A DNA stretch of 64,000 nt from Bacillus pumilus (lineage in GTDB: Bacteria > Bacillota > Bacilli > Bacillales > Bacillaceae). The position numbers and the translations under genes were made by a program. Shown here one piece after another: positions 1 through 8,896 of this stretch. Position 1 is the stretch's first letter. Each line of letters begins with the position of its first letter. Under the pieces are notes generated by a model, which saw only the letters and a program-made list of their open reading frames with translations, did no database searches and was not told where the DNA came from. Where the stretch lies: positions 3,720,001 to 3,784,000 of the forward strand of contig NZ_LT906438.1 in assembly GCF_900186955.1 (NCBI RefSeq). The letters run 5' to 3'.

Positions 1-830
1 AAAACAAGCTCATTCGCCTGAGCATTACTTATTTTATCCTTTTCATTGCCTCCATTTGTATTCTATATCCACTGCTTTGGACGATCGGTGCTTCCTTTAA
101 TCCTGGAAACAGCCTTATGAGCACAAGTATGTTTCCGAAGAATCCAACGTTCAGTCACTTTACCGAGCTCTTCTTTGGCCCGGGAGCACTTTATGCAAAA
201 TGGTATTGGAACTCCATGAAGATCAGTATTGCCACAATGTTGTTAACGCTGATTCTTGTTAGCTTTACAGGCTATGCCTTTTCTAGATTCCGTTTCAAAG
301 GACGGAAAAATGGGCTGATGCTCTTTTTACTGCTGCAAATGATTCCTCAATTTTCAGCGCTGATTGCGATTTTCGTTTTGGCTCAAATGCTTGGACTGAT
401 TAACAGCCATCTTGCACTGATTTTGATTTATGCAGGCGGACAAATTCCGATGAATACGTATTTAATGAAAGGCTATCTTGATGCGATTCCGAAGGATCTT
501 GATGAATCAGCCAGAATGGACGGCGCAGGGCATTTCCGAATTTTCATCCAAATTATTATGCCGCTTGCTAAACCTATTTTGGCGGTTGTCGCCATCAACT
601 CATTTACAGGACCACTGGGTGATTTCATCATCTCCAGTGTCATTGTCCGCTCACCCGAAATGTATACACTCCCGATCGGTCTGTACAATCTTGTGTCAGA
701 CAAAATGGGGGCCAGCTACACGACCTTTGCAGCCGGGGCTTTACTCATTGCGATTCCAGTCGCTTTATTGTTTCTTGTGTTACAAAAACAATTTGTGTCC
801 GGCCTCACACAAGGCGGGACAAAAGGATAA
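1..830 (+). CDS. ganQ: Galactan oligosaccharide ABC transporter permease GanQ, 5' end outside window
   Basis: Inner-membrane permease of a MalG-type sugar ABC transporter. The frame is open from base 3, so the true start lies upstream of the window; the first Met visible at 117 is internal, since a transmembrane helix is encoded before it. Several further hydrophobic helices follow, with the cytoplasmic EAA-loop signature around 'DESARMDGAGHFRIF' that contacts the ATPase. The directly following GH53 and GH42 galactan enzymes point to galacto-oligosaccharide import, as in the B. subtilis gan operon. The substrate is inferred from context, not from the permease itself. Confidence 0.85.
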   Translation, partial: NKLIRLSITYFILFIASICILYPLLWTIGASFNPGNSLMSTSMFPKNPTFSHFTELFFGPGALYAKWYWNSMKISIATMLLTLILVSFTGYAFSRFRFKGRKNGLMLFLLLQMIPQFSALIAIFVLAQMLGLINSHLALILIYAGGQIPMNTYLMKGYLDAIPKDLDESARMDGAGHFRIFIQIIMPLAKPILAVVAINSFTGPLGDFIISSVIVRSPEMYTLPIGLYNLVSDKMGASYTTFAAGALLIAIPVALLFLVLQKQFVSGLTQGGTKG

Positions 831-841
831 GGGGAGATTTG

Positions 842-2050
842 ATGAAGAAATGGATGCTCGTCACGGTTGTCGTTTTCTTTTTGATGGGATTAGGGATTTT
901 ACCTGAAGCAAAAGCGGATGCCATTTCTGTTCAGCCGATCAATGGACTGCAAGGTGATTTCATTAAAGGAGCCGATATCTCCATGCTTGCGGAAGTGGAG
1001 AGAAGCGGCGGCAGATACTTCGACCAAAATGGAAAACAGGTGGACCCGCTCAAGCTATTAAAGGAAAAAGGCGTCAACTATGTGCGTATTAGACTGTGGA
1101 ACCACCCATACGACAATCAAGGCCGTGCCTATAACGGCGGGACAAACGATCTCAATACAGCGATCGCTTTATCGAAACGCGCAAAAGCACAAAATATGAA
1201 AGTGCTGCTTGATTTTCACTACAGTGATTTCTGGACTGATCCTGGTAAACAGTTCAAACCGAAAGCATGGGCATCTCTTTCACAAAACGATTTAGTAAAA
1301 GCGGTTGGCACTTACACAGGGGATGTACTCAAAGCAATGAGAGCCCAAAATGCACTGCCGAACATGGTACAGGTCGGAAACGAATTGAACTCAGGCATGC
1401 TGTGGCCGAACGGCAAAAGCTGGGGTGAAGGCGGCGGTGAATTTGACCGGCTCGCCGCTTTGCTAAAGGCTGGCACAAATGCAGTCCGCTCTGTCGATTC
1501 AAATATCAAAATTATGCTTCACCTTGCTCATGGTGGTGACAATGGGGCCTCCCGCTGGTGGTTTGATGAAATCACCAAACGAGGCGTCTCATTCGATACG
1601 ATCGGTCTATCTTATTACCCGTATTGGGACGGCGGATTTAGCGGTCTTACTAACAATATGAATGATATTAGCGTCCGCTATAACAAAGACGTCATCGTGG
1701 TAGAAACCGCCTACGGTTTTACAACAGCAAATGGCGACAACCTAGAAAACTCATTTAACCAAGATTCAGTCAATACTGCTGGCTACCCAGCTTCACCTCA
1801 AGGCCAGGCATCTTTTATACGAGATCTATCAGAAAAAATTTCACAAGTGAAAAACAATCGCGGGAAAGGTTTCTTTTATTGGGAGCCGCTTTGGATTCCA
1901 GCGAAAGGCGCTCCGTGGTCAAGTCAGTATGGGCTGGCTTATATCCAAACAACAGGTACGGCCGGAAATGCTTGGGAAAATCAAGCGATGTTTGATTTCA
2001 ACGGAAAAGCACTGCCTTCTCTAGACGTATTTAAACAAATGACACCGTAA
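842..2050 (+). CDS. ganB: Secreted arabinogalactan endo-beta-1,4-galactanase, GH53
   Basis: Extracellular endo-galactanase that cuts beta-1,4-galactan (pectin side chains) into oligosaccharides. An N-terminal signal peptide (Lys-Lys, hydrophobic core, AKA-type cleavage region near residue 26) is followed by a GH53 barrel. Likely catalytic glutamates are in 'VGNELNSG' near residue 180 and 'VVETAYGF' near residue 287. A TTG at 839 is in frame, but AAGGGGAG at 829-836 fits ATG 842 better. The gene lies 11 bases after ganQ and 23 before ganA. In B. subtilis the order is ganA then ganB (from memory); here it is reversed. About 402 residues, normal for the family. Confidence 0.92.
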   Translation: MKKWMLVTVVVFFLMGLGILPEAKADAISVQPINGLQGDFIKGADISMLAEVERSGGRYFDQNGKQVDPLKLLKEKGVNYVRIRLWNHPYDNQGRAYNGGTNDLNTAIALSKRAKAQNMKVLLDFHYSDFWTDPGKQFKPKAWASLSQNDLVKAVGTYTGDVLKAMRAQNALPNMVQVGNELNSGMLWPNGKSWGEGGGEFDRLAALLKAGTNAVRSVDSNIKIMLHLAHGGDNGASRWWFDEITKRGVSFDTIGLSYYPYWDGGFSGLTNNMNDISVRYNKDVIVVETAYGFTTANGDNLENSFNQDSVNTAGYPASPQGQASFIRDLSEKISQVKNNRGKGFFYWEPLWIPAKGAPWSSQYGLAYIQTTGTAGNAWENQAMFDFNGKALPSLDVFKQMTP

Positions 2051-2073
2051 TTAAAAGGATAGGACGTGACAAA

Positions 2074-4140
2074 ATGGGAAAGCGTTACCCACTCGTTCAC
2101 CCCAATGTGAAAGGCTTTTTGCATGGTGGCGATTATAATCCAGATCAATGGCTTCATATGCCGGAGATCATTGACGAAGATTTTCGATTAATGAAGCTTG
2201 CACACTGTCAAACATTCTCCATCAACATTTTCGCATGGAGTAAGCTAGAGCCAAAAGAAGGTCAATATGATTTTACATGGCTGGATGACATCATGGACCG
2301 CTTGGCAGCACAGGGGGCACACGCCATTCTTGCAACGCCAAGCGGGGCACGACCTGCTTGGCTGTCACAAGCATATCCAGAGGTATTGCGCGTCGAAGCG
2401 AACCGTCAGCGTAACTTACATGGACTTCGCCATAATCATTGCTTCACCTCACCGGTTTATCGAGAAAAAACGAATACACTCAATCGTTTGCTCGCTGAAC
2501 GCTACAAGGATCACCCAGCACTGATCATGTGGCACATTTCGAATGAGTACGGTGGCGAATGTCATTGTGATCTCTGCCAGGAAGCATTTCGAGGCTATTT
2601 GAAAGACAAGTACAATCATGACCTTGAAGCTTTAAACCAAGCATGGTGGACGGGGTTTTGGAGCCACACGTATAGTGATTGGTCACAAATCGAATCACCT
2701 GCACCGCACGGGGAGCACATGATTCACGGGATGAACCTAGACTGGAAACGCTTTGTCACCGCGCAAACAATCAATTTTTATCAAAATGAAATTGAACCGC
2801 TGCGGGAATTGACACCCCATATTCCAGTGACCACCAACTTTATGGGCGACTACCCGCATATGCGCCCATTTCTTGGACTGGATTATCATCAATTTGCAAA
2901 AGAGGTCGACGTAATTTCATGGGATAGCTATCCAGCATGGCATAGCGGCAGGGAAACAACCGCTGAATTAGCGTCAAACGTTGCCTTCGTTCACGACTTA
3001 TATCGTTCATTAAAGGACGGTCAGCCATTTCTCGTGATGGAGAGTACACCGAGCCTTGTGAACTGGCATGAAGTGAATAAGGTCAAACACAAAGGCATGG
3101 CACACCTTTCTGCCATACAGGCGATTGCCCACGGATCAGACTCCGTGCTTTACTTCCAGTGGCGCCAAGGACGAGGTGCCTCCGAGAAATTCCATGGCGC
3201 CGTAGTCGATCATTCTGGGCATGAACATACGCGCGTGTTTCAAGAGGTCGCTGATCTAGGGAAACAGCTGGAGCAGCTGCAGCCCATCGCAGGGACATCC
3301 GTTCAACCAGAAGTCGCCATCATATACGATTGGGAAAACCACTGGGCCATTGATGATGCGCAAGGCTTAAATAATACAAACAAACGCTATGTAGAGGCTT
3401 GTCAAACTCACTATCGAAGCTTTTGGAAAAAAGGCATCCCTGTTGACATTGTCGGCATGGAAAAGGATTTCTCATCCTATCGGGTGCTCGTTGGTCCAAT
3501 GCTCTACATGATCAAACCAGGCGTCGCAGAAAAAATCGAAGCCTTTGTCAAAAGGGGCGGCACTTTTATAGCGACATACTGGAGCGGCATGGTTGACGAA
3601 AATGACCTCTGTTTCCTAGGCGGTTTCCCCGGTCCTCTCCGCCATGTACTTGGCATTTGGGCTGAGGAAATCAACACATTGATGCCAGATGAACATGTAT
3701 TAATGACCACAGGGAATGGACGCACCTACCATGTCGGGCAATATTGCGAATCCATACATCCTGAAACGGCCTCTGTGTTAGGACATTTTGAGAACGGCTG
3801 CTACGAAGGACAGCCAGCCCTGACTGTCCATCCTTTTGGAGATGGAAAAGCATACTATATGGCTTCCGAAAATGAGGAGATTTTTTATGATGAGTTTTAC
3901 GAGGAACTCATCGCAGAAATGGAGATACAGCCCGTCCTATCAGCGGTGATTCCAGAGGGAGTCAGTGTACAAAAACGAACAGATGGCACTCAGGAATATG
4001 TGTTTATGATGAATTTTACAGAAGAGCAGCAGAACATATCACTAGATTCAGCGGAAAGCTATGAAAATATCCTGACTGATGAGCAGGTGCCAGAGAAGCT
4101 TCAGCTTGATCCTTACGAGTACATCATCTTGAAAAAATAA
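2074..4140 (+). CDS. ganA: Beta-galactosidase GH42, galacto-oligosaccharide hydrolase
   Basis: Cytoplasmic GH42 beta-galactosidase that hydrolyses imported beta-1,4-galacto-oligosaccharides to galactose. The N-terminal barrel carries 'NEYGGECHCDLC' (acid/base Glu near residue 157 and part of the Cys zinc cluster of GH42) and 'VMESTPS' (nucleophile Glu near residue 322). A trimerisation domain and a C-terminal beta domain follow. At 688 residues it is full length, and no signal peptide is present. It is the last gene of the gan operon and is followed by a terminator. The ribosome site is a modest AAAGGATAGG. Confidence 0.93.
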   Translation: MGKRYPLVHPNVKGFLHGGDYNPDQWLHMPEIIDEDFRLMKLAHCQTFSINIFAWSKLEPKEGQYDFTWLDDIMDRLAAQGAHAILATPSGARPAWLSQAYPEVLRVEANRQRNLHGLRHNHCFTSPVYREKTNTLNRLLAERYKDHPALIMWHISNEYGGECHCDLCQEAFRGYLKDKYNHDLEALNQAWWTGFWSHTYSDWSQIESPAPHGEHMIHGMNLDWKRFVTAQTINFYQNEIEPLRELTPHIPVTTNFMGDYPHMRPFLGLDYHQFAKEVDVISWDSYPAWHSGRETTAELASNVAFVHDLYRSLKDGQPFLVMESTPSLVNWHEVNKVKHKGMAHLSAIQAIAHGSDSVLYFQWRQGRGASEKFHGAVVDHSGHEHTRVFQEVADLGKQLEQLQPIAGTSVQPEVAIIYDWENHWAIDDAQGLNNTNKRYVEACQTHYRSFWKKGIPVDIVGMEKDFSSYRVLVGPMLYMIKPGVAEKIEAFVKRGGTFIATYWSGMVDENDLCFLGGFPGPLRHVLGIWAEEINTLMPDEHVLMTTGNGRTYHVGQYCESIHPETASVLGHFENGCYEGQPALTVHPFGDGKAYYMASENEEIFYDEFYEELIAEMEIQPVLSAVIPEGVSVQKRTDGTQEYVFMMNFTEEQQNISLDSAESYENILTDEQVPEKLQLDPYEYIILKK

Positions 4141-4143
4141 TTT

Positions 4144-4178
4144 AAAAGAAGTGTTCATTCATTGGACGCTTCTTTTTT
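4144..4178 (+). terminator. Rho-independent terminator of the gan operon
   Basis: Stem AAGAAGTGTTC / GGACGCTTCTT (two G-U pairs) with a 7-base loop, followed by a T run, four bases after the ganA stop. Confidence 0.85.
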
Positions 4179-4315
4179 ATTGATCCTAAATACCTGTATA
4201 ATTATATTTATTAATAGAAATGTATTTGAAGCGTTATATTTTATCTAAATTTTTTGACATGTTTGATACCGCACCATGAATGGATTCACCATCCTTTTTT
4301 ACCATTGTATAGGTA

Positions 4316-4329
4316 TGAAAGCGGTTGCC
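4316..4329 (+). promoter_or_regulatory. Possible cre box upstream of the CitMHS gene
   Basis: TGAAAGCGGTTGCC matches the CcpA consensus TGWAANCGNTNWCA at 12 of 14 positions. It lies about 120 bases upstream of the transporter start. The rest of the 4179-4434 intergenic stretch is AT-rich and shows no gene. Confidence 0.45.
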
Positions 4330-4403
4330 TAATGCTCATATTTTTGATACCCTTTTTTTCAATGCAGCTGTGGAACTGCATTGTGATAAAAAGAGCAAAC
4401 AAA

Positions 4404-4417
4404 TGTAAACGGTTTAT
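4404..4417 (+). promoter_or_regulatory. Probable cre box just upstream of the CitMHS gene
   Basis: TGTAAACGGTTTAT matches the cre consensus except at its last two bases, and sits 18 bases before the start codon. From this position bound CcpA would block elongation or translation. Carbon-catabolite control of citrate uptake is established for B. subtilis CitM. Confidence 0.55.
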
Positions 4418-4434
4418 TGTAGGGGGAGGGTCTT

Positions 4435-5763
4435 ATGTTAACGCTTGTTGGATTGTTGATTATTTTAACGATTGTTGTATTGCTGATTTGGGGGAAAGCA
4501 AGTCCAATTGTCGCCATGGTCATGGTGCCTTTAATAGGAGCACTGATTGCGGGATTTGGGATAAATGACATTCAAACCTTTTTTGAAGAAGGAATTATCA
4601 AAGTATTGCCGGTGGCGACCATGTTTATCTTCGCCATTTTATTTTTCGGCATTTTACAAGATACAGGGTTCTTTGAACCTGTAATTAAAGCATTAATTAA
4701 GCTGACAAAAGGAAATGTTGTCACAGTTGCAATGGGAACTGCTTTAATTGGGATCATTGCTCACTTAGATGGAGCAGGGGCTACAACCTTTTTATTAACT
4801 GTACCTGCACTGCTGCCGCTTTATAAAAAATTACATATGAGTCCTTACTTGCTGCTGTTATTAATTGGGACGAGTGCTGGATTAACCAATATGATTCCTT
4901 GGGCTGGTCCGACTGGACGGGCAGCAAGCGTCTTGAATATGGATCCATCTGAACTCTGGGTGCCGCTTATTCCGATCCAGCTCATTGGGGTGGTGCTCGT
5001 GTTAGGAATGGCGTTCTTTTTAGGAAAGAGGGAAGAAAAACGAATTCGGGTGAAAATTGCTGCAAACGAAGTAGCTGCTGTTCAACTAGAAGGCGCCGAT
5101 TGGGATCGTGCCATTCAGTCTATTAGCGAAACAGGTGACGCTTCTTTAAAGCGTTATCATCTCATCTGGGTGAACCTTATTCTATTTGTCTGTGTTGTGG
5201 TACTTCTCGTGTTAAACGTGATTCCTGCTAGTTATATGTTTATGATTGGCCTGTCACTAGCACTGTTGATTAACTTTCCGAATGTGAATTTACAGATGGA
5301 AAGAATCAAGGCGCACGCACCTAGTGCACTGATGATGGCGGCTGTTATTTTCTCCGCAGGTTCATTTTTAGGAATTCTTGAAGGTACAGGGATGCTGAAA
5401 GCCATTGCGGTCGACAGTATTCACATTTTACCAGCTTTCTTACTGCCATTTTTACATATTATTGTCGGGATGCTTGGGGTACCGCTCGATATGCTGACTA
5501 GTACTGACGCCTATTATTACGCCCTTCTGCCAATTGTTGAATCCATTACATCTGAGGTTGGCGTATCTGGTACTTCAGCGGCATATGCCATGATGATTGG
5601 GAATATTATCGGAACCTTTGTCAGTCCGCTTGCGCCTGCTGTTTGGCTCGCTGTAGGGCTGGCAGGGGTGGATATGGGGAAACATATCCGCTACTCCTTC
5701 TTTTGGATGTGGGGATTCAGTATTATCCTTCTGTTCGTGGCGATGCTAATCGGTATCATTTAA
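4435..5763 (+). CDS. CitMHS-family citrate/divalent metal symporter
   Basis: Polytopic membrane protein of 442 residues with about 12 hydrophobic helices and the CitMHS-type segments 'AHLDGAGATTFLLTVP' and 'IPWAGPTGRAA'. In B. subtilis, members import citrate complexed with Mg or Ca-type cations together with protons. AGGGGGAGGG gives a strong ribosome site before ATG 4435. The gene stands alone between two terminators, with two cre-like boxes upstream. No CitST two-component genes lie beside it, so it may be controlled by CcpA only. Which Bacillus paralogue (CitM, CitH or CitN) it matches cannot be told here. Confidence 0.85.
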   Translation: MLTLVGLLIILTIVVLLIWGKASPIVAMVMVPLIGALIAGFGINDIQTFFEEGIIKVLPVATMFIFAILFFGILQDTGFFEPVIKALIKLTKGNVVTVAMGTALIGIIAHLDGAGATTFLLTVPALLPLYKKLHMSPYLLLLLIGTSAGLTNMIPWAGPTGRAASVLNMDPSELWVPLIPIQLIGVVLVLGMAFFLGKREEKRIRVKIAANEVAAVQLEGADWDRAIQSISETGDASLKRYHLIWVNLILFVCVVVLLVLNVIPASYMFMIGLSLALLINFPNVNLQMERIKAHAPSALMMAAVIFSAGSFLGILEGTGMLKAIAVDSIHILPAFLLPFLHIIVGMLGVPLDMLTSTDAYYYALLPIVESITSEVGVSGTSAAYAMMIGNIIGTFVSPLAPAVWLAVGLAGVDMGKHIRYSFFWMWGFSIILLFVAMLIGII

Positions 5764-5769
5764 AAAAAG

Positions 5770-5799
5770 AAAGACATGCGTACAACGACGCATGTCTTT
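5770..5799. terminator. Bidirectional terminator between convergent genes
   Basis: Perfect 12-bp stem AAAGACATGCGT / ACGCATGTCTTT with a 6-base loop. Runs of A before and T after it allow use from both strands: the CitMHS gene on plus and the DUF4064 gene on minus. Confidence 0.9.
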
Positions 5800-5803
5800 T
5801 TCT

Positions 5804-6232
5804 TTATGAAGGATATTCACTCGTGTGAATGTCTGTATTCGGCTTTCTAATAAGAGACATTAATCCAATGATAAACAATAGAACCATTGGAGCGAATGCA
5901 AGACCGATTGTTCCAATTAAAAGAGTCACAGCAGACACCAAGAAAAGAACACCTGAAATCACGGCACGGCGGTCTGTTTTCAAGAGAATAACACCGACAA
6001 TCGATAGCACTGCTGCAATTCCAGAAACGACCATAAACTGCGTACCAAATGCATTAACTGAAGCTTGAAGCGTTTCAATCGGTAATGTTTCGCCTTCCTC
6101 TTGTAGCACTTCATTAATTTCATTATAAAATGATGGACCTACCGAGAGGATTAATGCTCCAAATCCAACACCAATGGCATTGAGGACAATACTAATAATC
6201 CCCATAATTTTTTCACCTTTACGACTAATCAT
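5804..6232 (-). CDS. DUF4064-like small membrane protein
   Basis: Membrane protein of 142 residues. It begins 'MISRKGEKIMGIISIV', typical of DUF4064 proteins, with an N-terminal helix, an extracytoplasmic loop (about residues 30-60) and three further hydrophobic helices. No enzymatic motif is visible and the function is unknown. AGGAGG lies just upstream of ATG 6232. It is separated by 28 bases from the upstream ABC permease and probably belongs to that transcription unit. Confidence 0.75.
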   Translation of the reverse strand: MISRKGEKIMGIISIVLNAIGVGFGALILSVGPSFYNEINEVLQEEGETLPIETLQASVNAFGTQFMVVSGIAAVLSIVGVILLKTDRRAVISGVLFLVSAVTLLIGTIGLAFAPMVLLFIIGLMSLIRKPNTDIHTSEYPS

Positions 6233-6260
6233 GTGTAAACCTCCTAAAAATTTTTAAAAT

Positions 6261-7214
6261 TTAACTGCCTGTTTTCACTTCTCGTTTTTGGAAGACAATT
6301 AAGGCAATGGCCAAGAAAATAGCCCAATAGATGACTAGGACTATTAATGAGAATCCTAGAGACATACCTTCGATAAGAGTAACCTGTTCCATAAAGTATT
6401 GGGATGGATCGTTTGCAAATAACAAATATTTTGACCAATCAAAGAAGAGCATTAAAATACCTGTAACTGATCCACCCACAATATAAGCTAACACACTAAT
6501 GGCAATGGAGATGGCTTCACTTCTAAATACTGTAGAAATGGCGAACGAAAGGGTTCCCAAAACGACAAACATTGCACAATGAGCAAGATAATAATAGATC
6601 ATATTTGCAAACTGCGAACGTTCAATCACTTCACCATTGTGATACACCAAATTCACATAATCAGTGCTAAGTCCAAAGAAAATAGCACCCAATATGAAGG
6701 ACAAGATAAATAGCACCACAACAAGTAAAAGAGCATACAGCTGTACTGTAATATATTTAGATATTAGGATCTTTAGCCTTGATGGTGGACGAATCAATAA
6801 TAATTTGATTGTACCATGCTTGTATTCAGCCGACACAATAGTGGAAGCAATAATGATCACAAACACACCTACTAGCTGAAGTAAATTGGCGTTTGTTTTC
6901 ACATAATCCCATACACTGTGGCTAAACTGATCAGCTGGCGGCAAGTTATGCTTGATTCGATAATCATTAATAGCGATCTCTTTTTCAAGGCTTCTTTTAA
7001 AGAAACCATTCTCTGTCTCTTTGAGCTCTTTCTTGTTCTCCGTATTCATCATTTCTAGCTGGGTTTTCCATTCACCTGAAGCTTGATCTTTGTCATTTGT
7101 TTTCACTACAAAGATCAGTGTAGCAATCATACCTAAAACAAGAAGTCCAACCATAATCCAAGTTCCAACACGATAACTGATCTTCATCCACTCGTTTTGA
7201 ATGAGGCGTATCAT
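6261..7214 (-). CDS. ABC-2 type exporter permease
   Basis: Membrane subunit of 317 residues with an N-terminal helix, a charged extracytoplasmic loop (residues about 40-95) and a block of about five further helices, as in ABC-2/NatB/BcrB-type permeases. Its start overlaps the stop of the upstream ATPase gene by four bases (ATGA at 7211-7214), which implies translational coupling and a two-component exporter. The substrate is unknown; relatives export antimicrobial compounds, sodium or membrane-active peptides. Confidence 0.85.
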   Translation of the reverse strand: MIRLIQNEWMKISYRVGTWIMVGLLVLGMIATLIFVVKTNDKDQASGEWKTQLEMMNTENKKELKETENGFFKRSLEKEIAINDYRIKHNLPPADQFSHSVWDYVKTNANLLQLVGVFVIIIASTIVSAEYKHGTIKLLLIRPPSRLKILISKYITVQLYALLLVVVLFILSFILGAIFFGLSTDYVNLVYHNGEVIERSQFANMIYYYLAHCAMFVVLGTLSFAISTVFRSEAISIAISVLAYIVGGSVTGILMLFFDWSKYLLFANDPSQYFMEQVTLIEGMSLGFSLIVLVIYWAIFLAIALIVFQKREVKTGS

Positions 7215-8140
7215 ACGTCTGCCTCCTTTTTACCTGTTAAGCTTAAGAACTTATCTTCTAAGGTTTGTTTTTCTATTTTGATTTCGTACAAATGAATGGA
7301 CGCGCCGCTCAAATGACGAATCAATTCCGGCATTTTCTCTTCTGGCAAGGAGAAGAATAAATACTGCTCCTCTTCTCTTACAGTCGTGCCTTCCTCAAAT
7401 ATACCAATGAGCTTCTGCGCTTCTTCCAGCTCACCAGATGCGACCTTCATCCGATAATTGACCAATTCGTCTTGATTCGTCTCTGCACGCTGATCCTCAA
7501 TCGCAATCAGCTTGCCTTTTTGGATAATCGCAAAACGATCACACATCAATTCCATTTCTGACATGAGGTGACTTGAAACAATGACAGCTAGCCCTTCTTC
7601 CTTTGCAAGCCTTCTCAAGTAATCTCGTATCATGCGAATTCCCTCTGGATCAAGTCCATTGGTCGGCTCATCTAATATCAGCAGTTTCGGTCTATGTATA
7701 AGTGCTTGCGCAATGCCTAAACGCTGCTTCATGCCTAATGAAAACGTTCGGACACGCTTATGTTTCACGTGCTGTAAGCTGACCAGCTCTAGCAGCTCAT
7801 CAATTCGCCCTTCATCCACTTTCCCATTCATTCTGGCAAAGTGAACAAGATTTTGTCTTGCCGTTAAATGATTATACATTTCTGGGTTTTCAATAATGGC
7901 ACCAACATCTTGGATGGCATGCTGATATGAGGATTGAATACTATGACCATTAATCAGAATGTCACCAGATGTAATAGGAGAAAGACCGACCATCATACGA
8001 ATGGTTGTTGTTTTCCCTGCGCCATTTGGTCCTAAGAAGCCAAAGACTTCGCCCGCTTGCACAGAAAAGCTCAAGTCTTGAACGATCTTTTTCCCGTGAA
8101 TATGCCTAGATACATTATGCAGTTCTAAAACGTTCGTCAC
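7211..8140 (-). CDS. ABC transporter ATP-binding protein of the same exporter
   Basis: BcrA/CcmA-type ATPase. It shows Walker A 'GPNGAGKTT', signature 'FSLGMKQRLGIAQAL', Walker B 'LLILDEPTNGLDPEG' and the H-loop 'SSHLMSEM'. The frame is open to 8170, but GTG at 8140 is preceded at good distance by GGAGAGG, so the protein probably starts VTNVLELHN (309 residues). It is coupled by ATGA overlap to the permease. The C-terminal 90 residues look like the accessory domain common to this subfamily. Confidence 0.88.
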   Translation of the reverse strand: MTNVLELHNVSRHIHGKKIVQDLSFSVQAGEVFGFLGPNGAGKTTTIRMMVGLSPITSGDILINGHSIQSSYQHAIQDVGAIIENPEMYNHLTARQNLVHFARMNGKVDEGRIDELLELVSLQHVKHKRVRTFSLGMKQRLGIAQALIHRPKLLILDEPTNGLDPEGIRMIRDYLRRLAKEEGLAVIVSSHLMSEMELMCDRFAIIQKGKLIAIEDQRAETNQDELVNYRMKVASGELEEAQKLIGIFEEGTTVREEEQYLFFSLPEEKMPELIRHLSGASIHLYEIKIEKQTLEDKFLSLTGKKEADV

Positions 8141-8170
8141 GTTACCTCTCCTTCTTTGTCTAAGTATCAT

Positions 8171-8430
8171 CTATCATCTATTTCCTGATAAACACCATGA
8201 TCCGTTAAAAATAGAAGAACACTTCCATATGGTACAGCAATGCCCAAAAGTTGTGAAGGGGATTAGGCAAAATTTAGAGAATCCTCTGCCTTTTTTAAGG
8301 TAGGGTTAAGAAAACAACAATTTTTTATGTGAAAAGAGGCTTGATTTTTTAAAAATGAACCTTTTTCAACAGGTATATATGTATGGAATTTTTTTTAAGA
8401 TTATTCCTTTCACCTATAAATAAAGAAATG
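8171..8430. other. Intergenic stretch without a recognisable gene
   Basis: AT-rich spacer between the phnA-like gene and the ABC operon, both on minus. It presumably holds the ABC operon promoter near 8150-8250. A plus-strand hairpin with AGGCA and TGCCT arms followed by six T (8272-8300) is present with no plus-strand gene before it. Confidence 0.4.
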
Positions 8431-8459
8431 AAAAAGAGGCCTCTACTGACAGCCTCCTT
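8431..8459 (-). terminator. Terminator of the PhnA-like gene
   Basis: On the minus strand GAGGC and GCCTC arms, extended by weaker pairs, enclose an 11-base loop and are followed by five T, directly after the stop at 8466. Confidence 0.7.
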
Positions 8460-8465
8460 TCGTTA

Positions 8466-8804
8466 TTATACCTTTTTCACAAACTCTGATTTTAACTTCA
8501 TTGCGCCAAAGCTAGGAATTTTACAATCAATGTTATGATCGCCTTCCACTAAACGAATGCCTTTGACCTTCGTTCCTATTTTTAAAACGGAAGAAGAGCC
8601 TTTTACTTTTAAATCTTTAATGACAGTGACCGTATCCCCATCACTTAATAGATTTCCATTCGCATCTTTGACCACAAGCTGCTCCTCTGCCGCTTGTTCT
8701 TGTTCAAGTGACCATTCATGCGCACATTCAGGACAAACCAGCAGACTGCCATCCTCATAAGTATACGTTGAACTGCATGAAGGACAATTTGGTAGATTAG
8801 ACAT
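8466..8804 (-). CDS. PhnA/YjdM-like zinc-ribbon protein
   Basis: Small soluble protein of 112 residues. Its N-terminal zinc ribbon has CPSC and CPEC pairs in '[16 protein letters not shown]' and '[11 protein letters not shown]'. A PhnA-type SH3-like C-terminal domain follows ('[15 protein letters not shown]', '[20 protein letters not shown]'). Despite the historic name there is no phosphonate gene nearby, and the cellular role of the family is unclear. The open frame runs to 8837, but GGAGG at 8813-8817 selects ATG 8804. It has its own terminator. Confidence 0.85.
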   Translation of the reverse strand: MSNLPNCPSCSSTYTYEDGSLLVCPECAHEWSLEQEQAAEEQLVVKDANGNLLSDGDTVTVIKDLKVKGSSSVLKIGTKVKGIRLVEGDHNIDCKIPSFGAMKLKSEFVKKV

Positions 8805-8896
8805 TTGTGTTTCCTCCAACTTTCTATAGCATTTCATACAATTTTACCACATTTCTATAGAAAGAATGTGATAGAAAAGGAAACATTTTTCATCGT

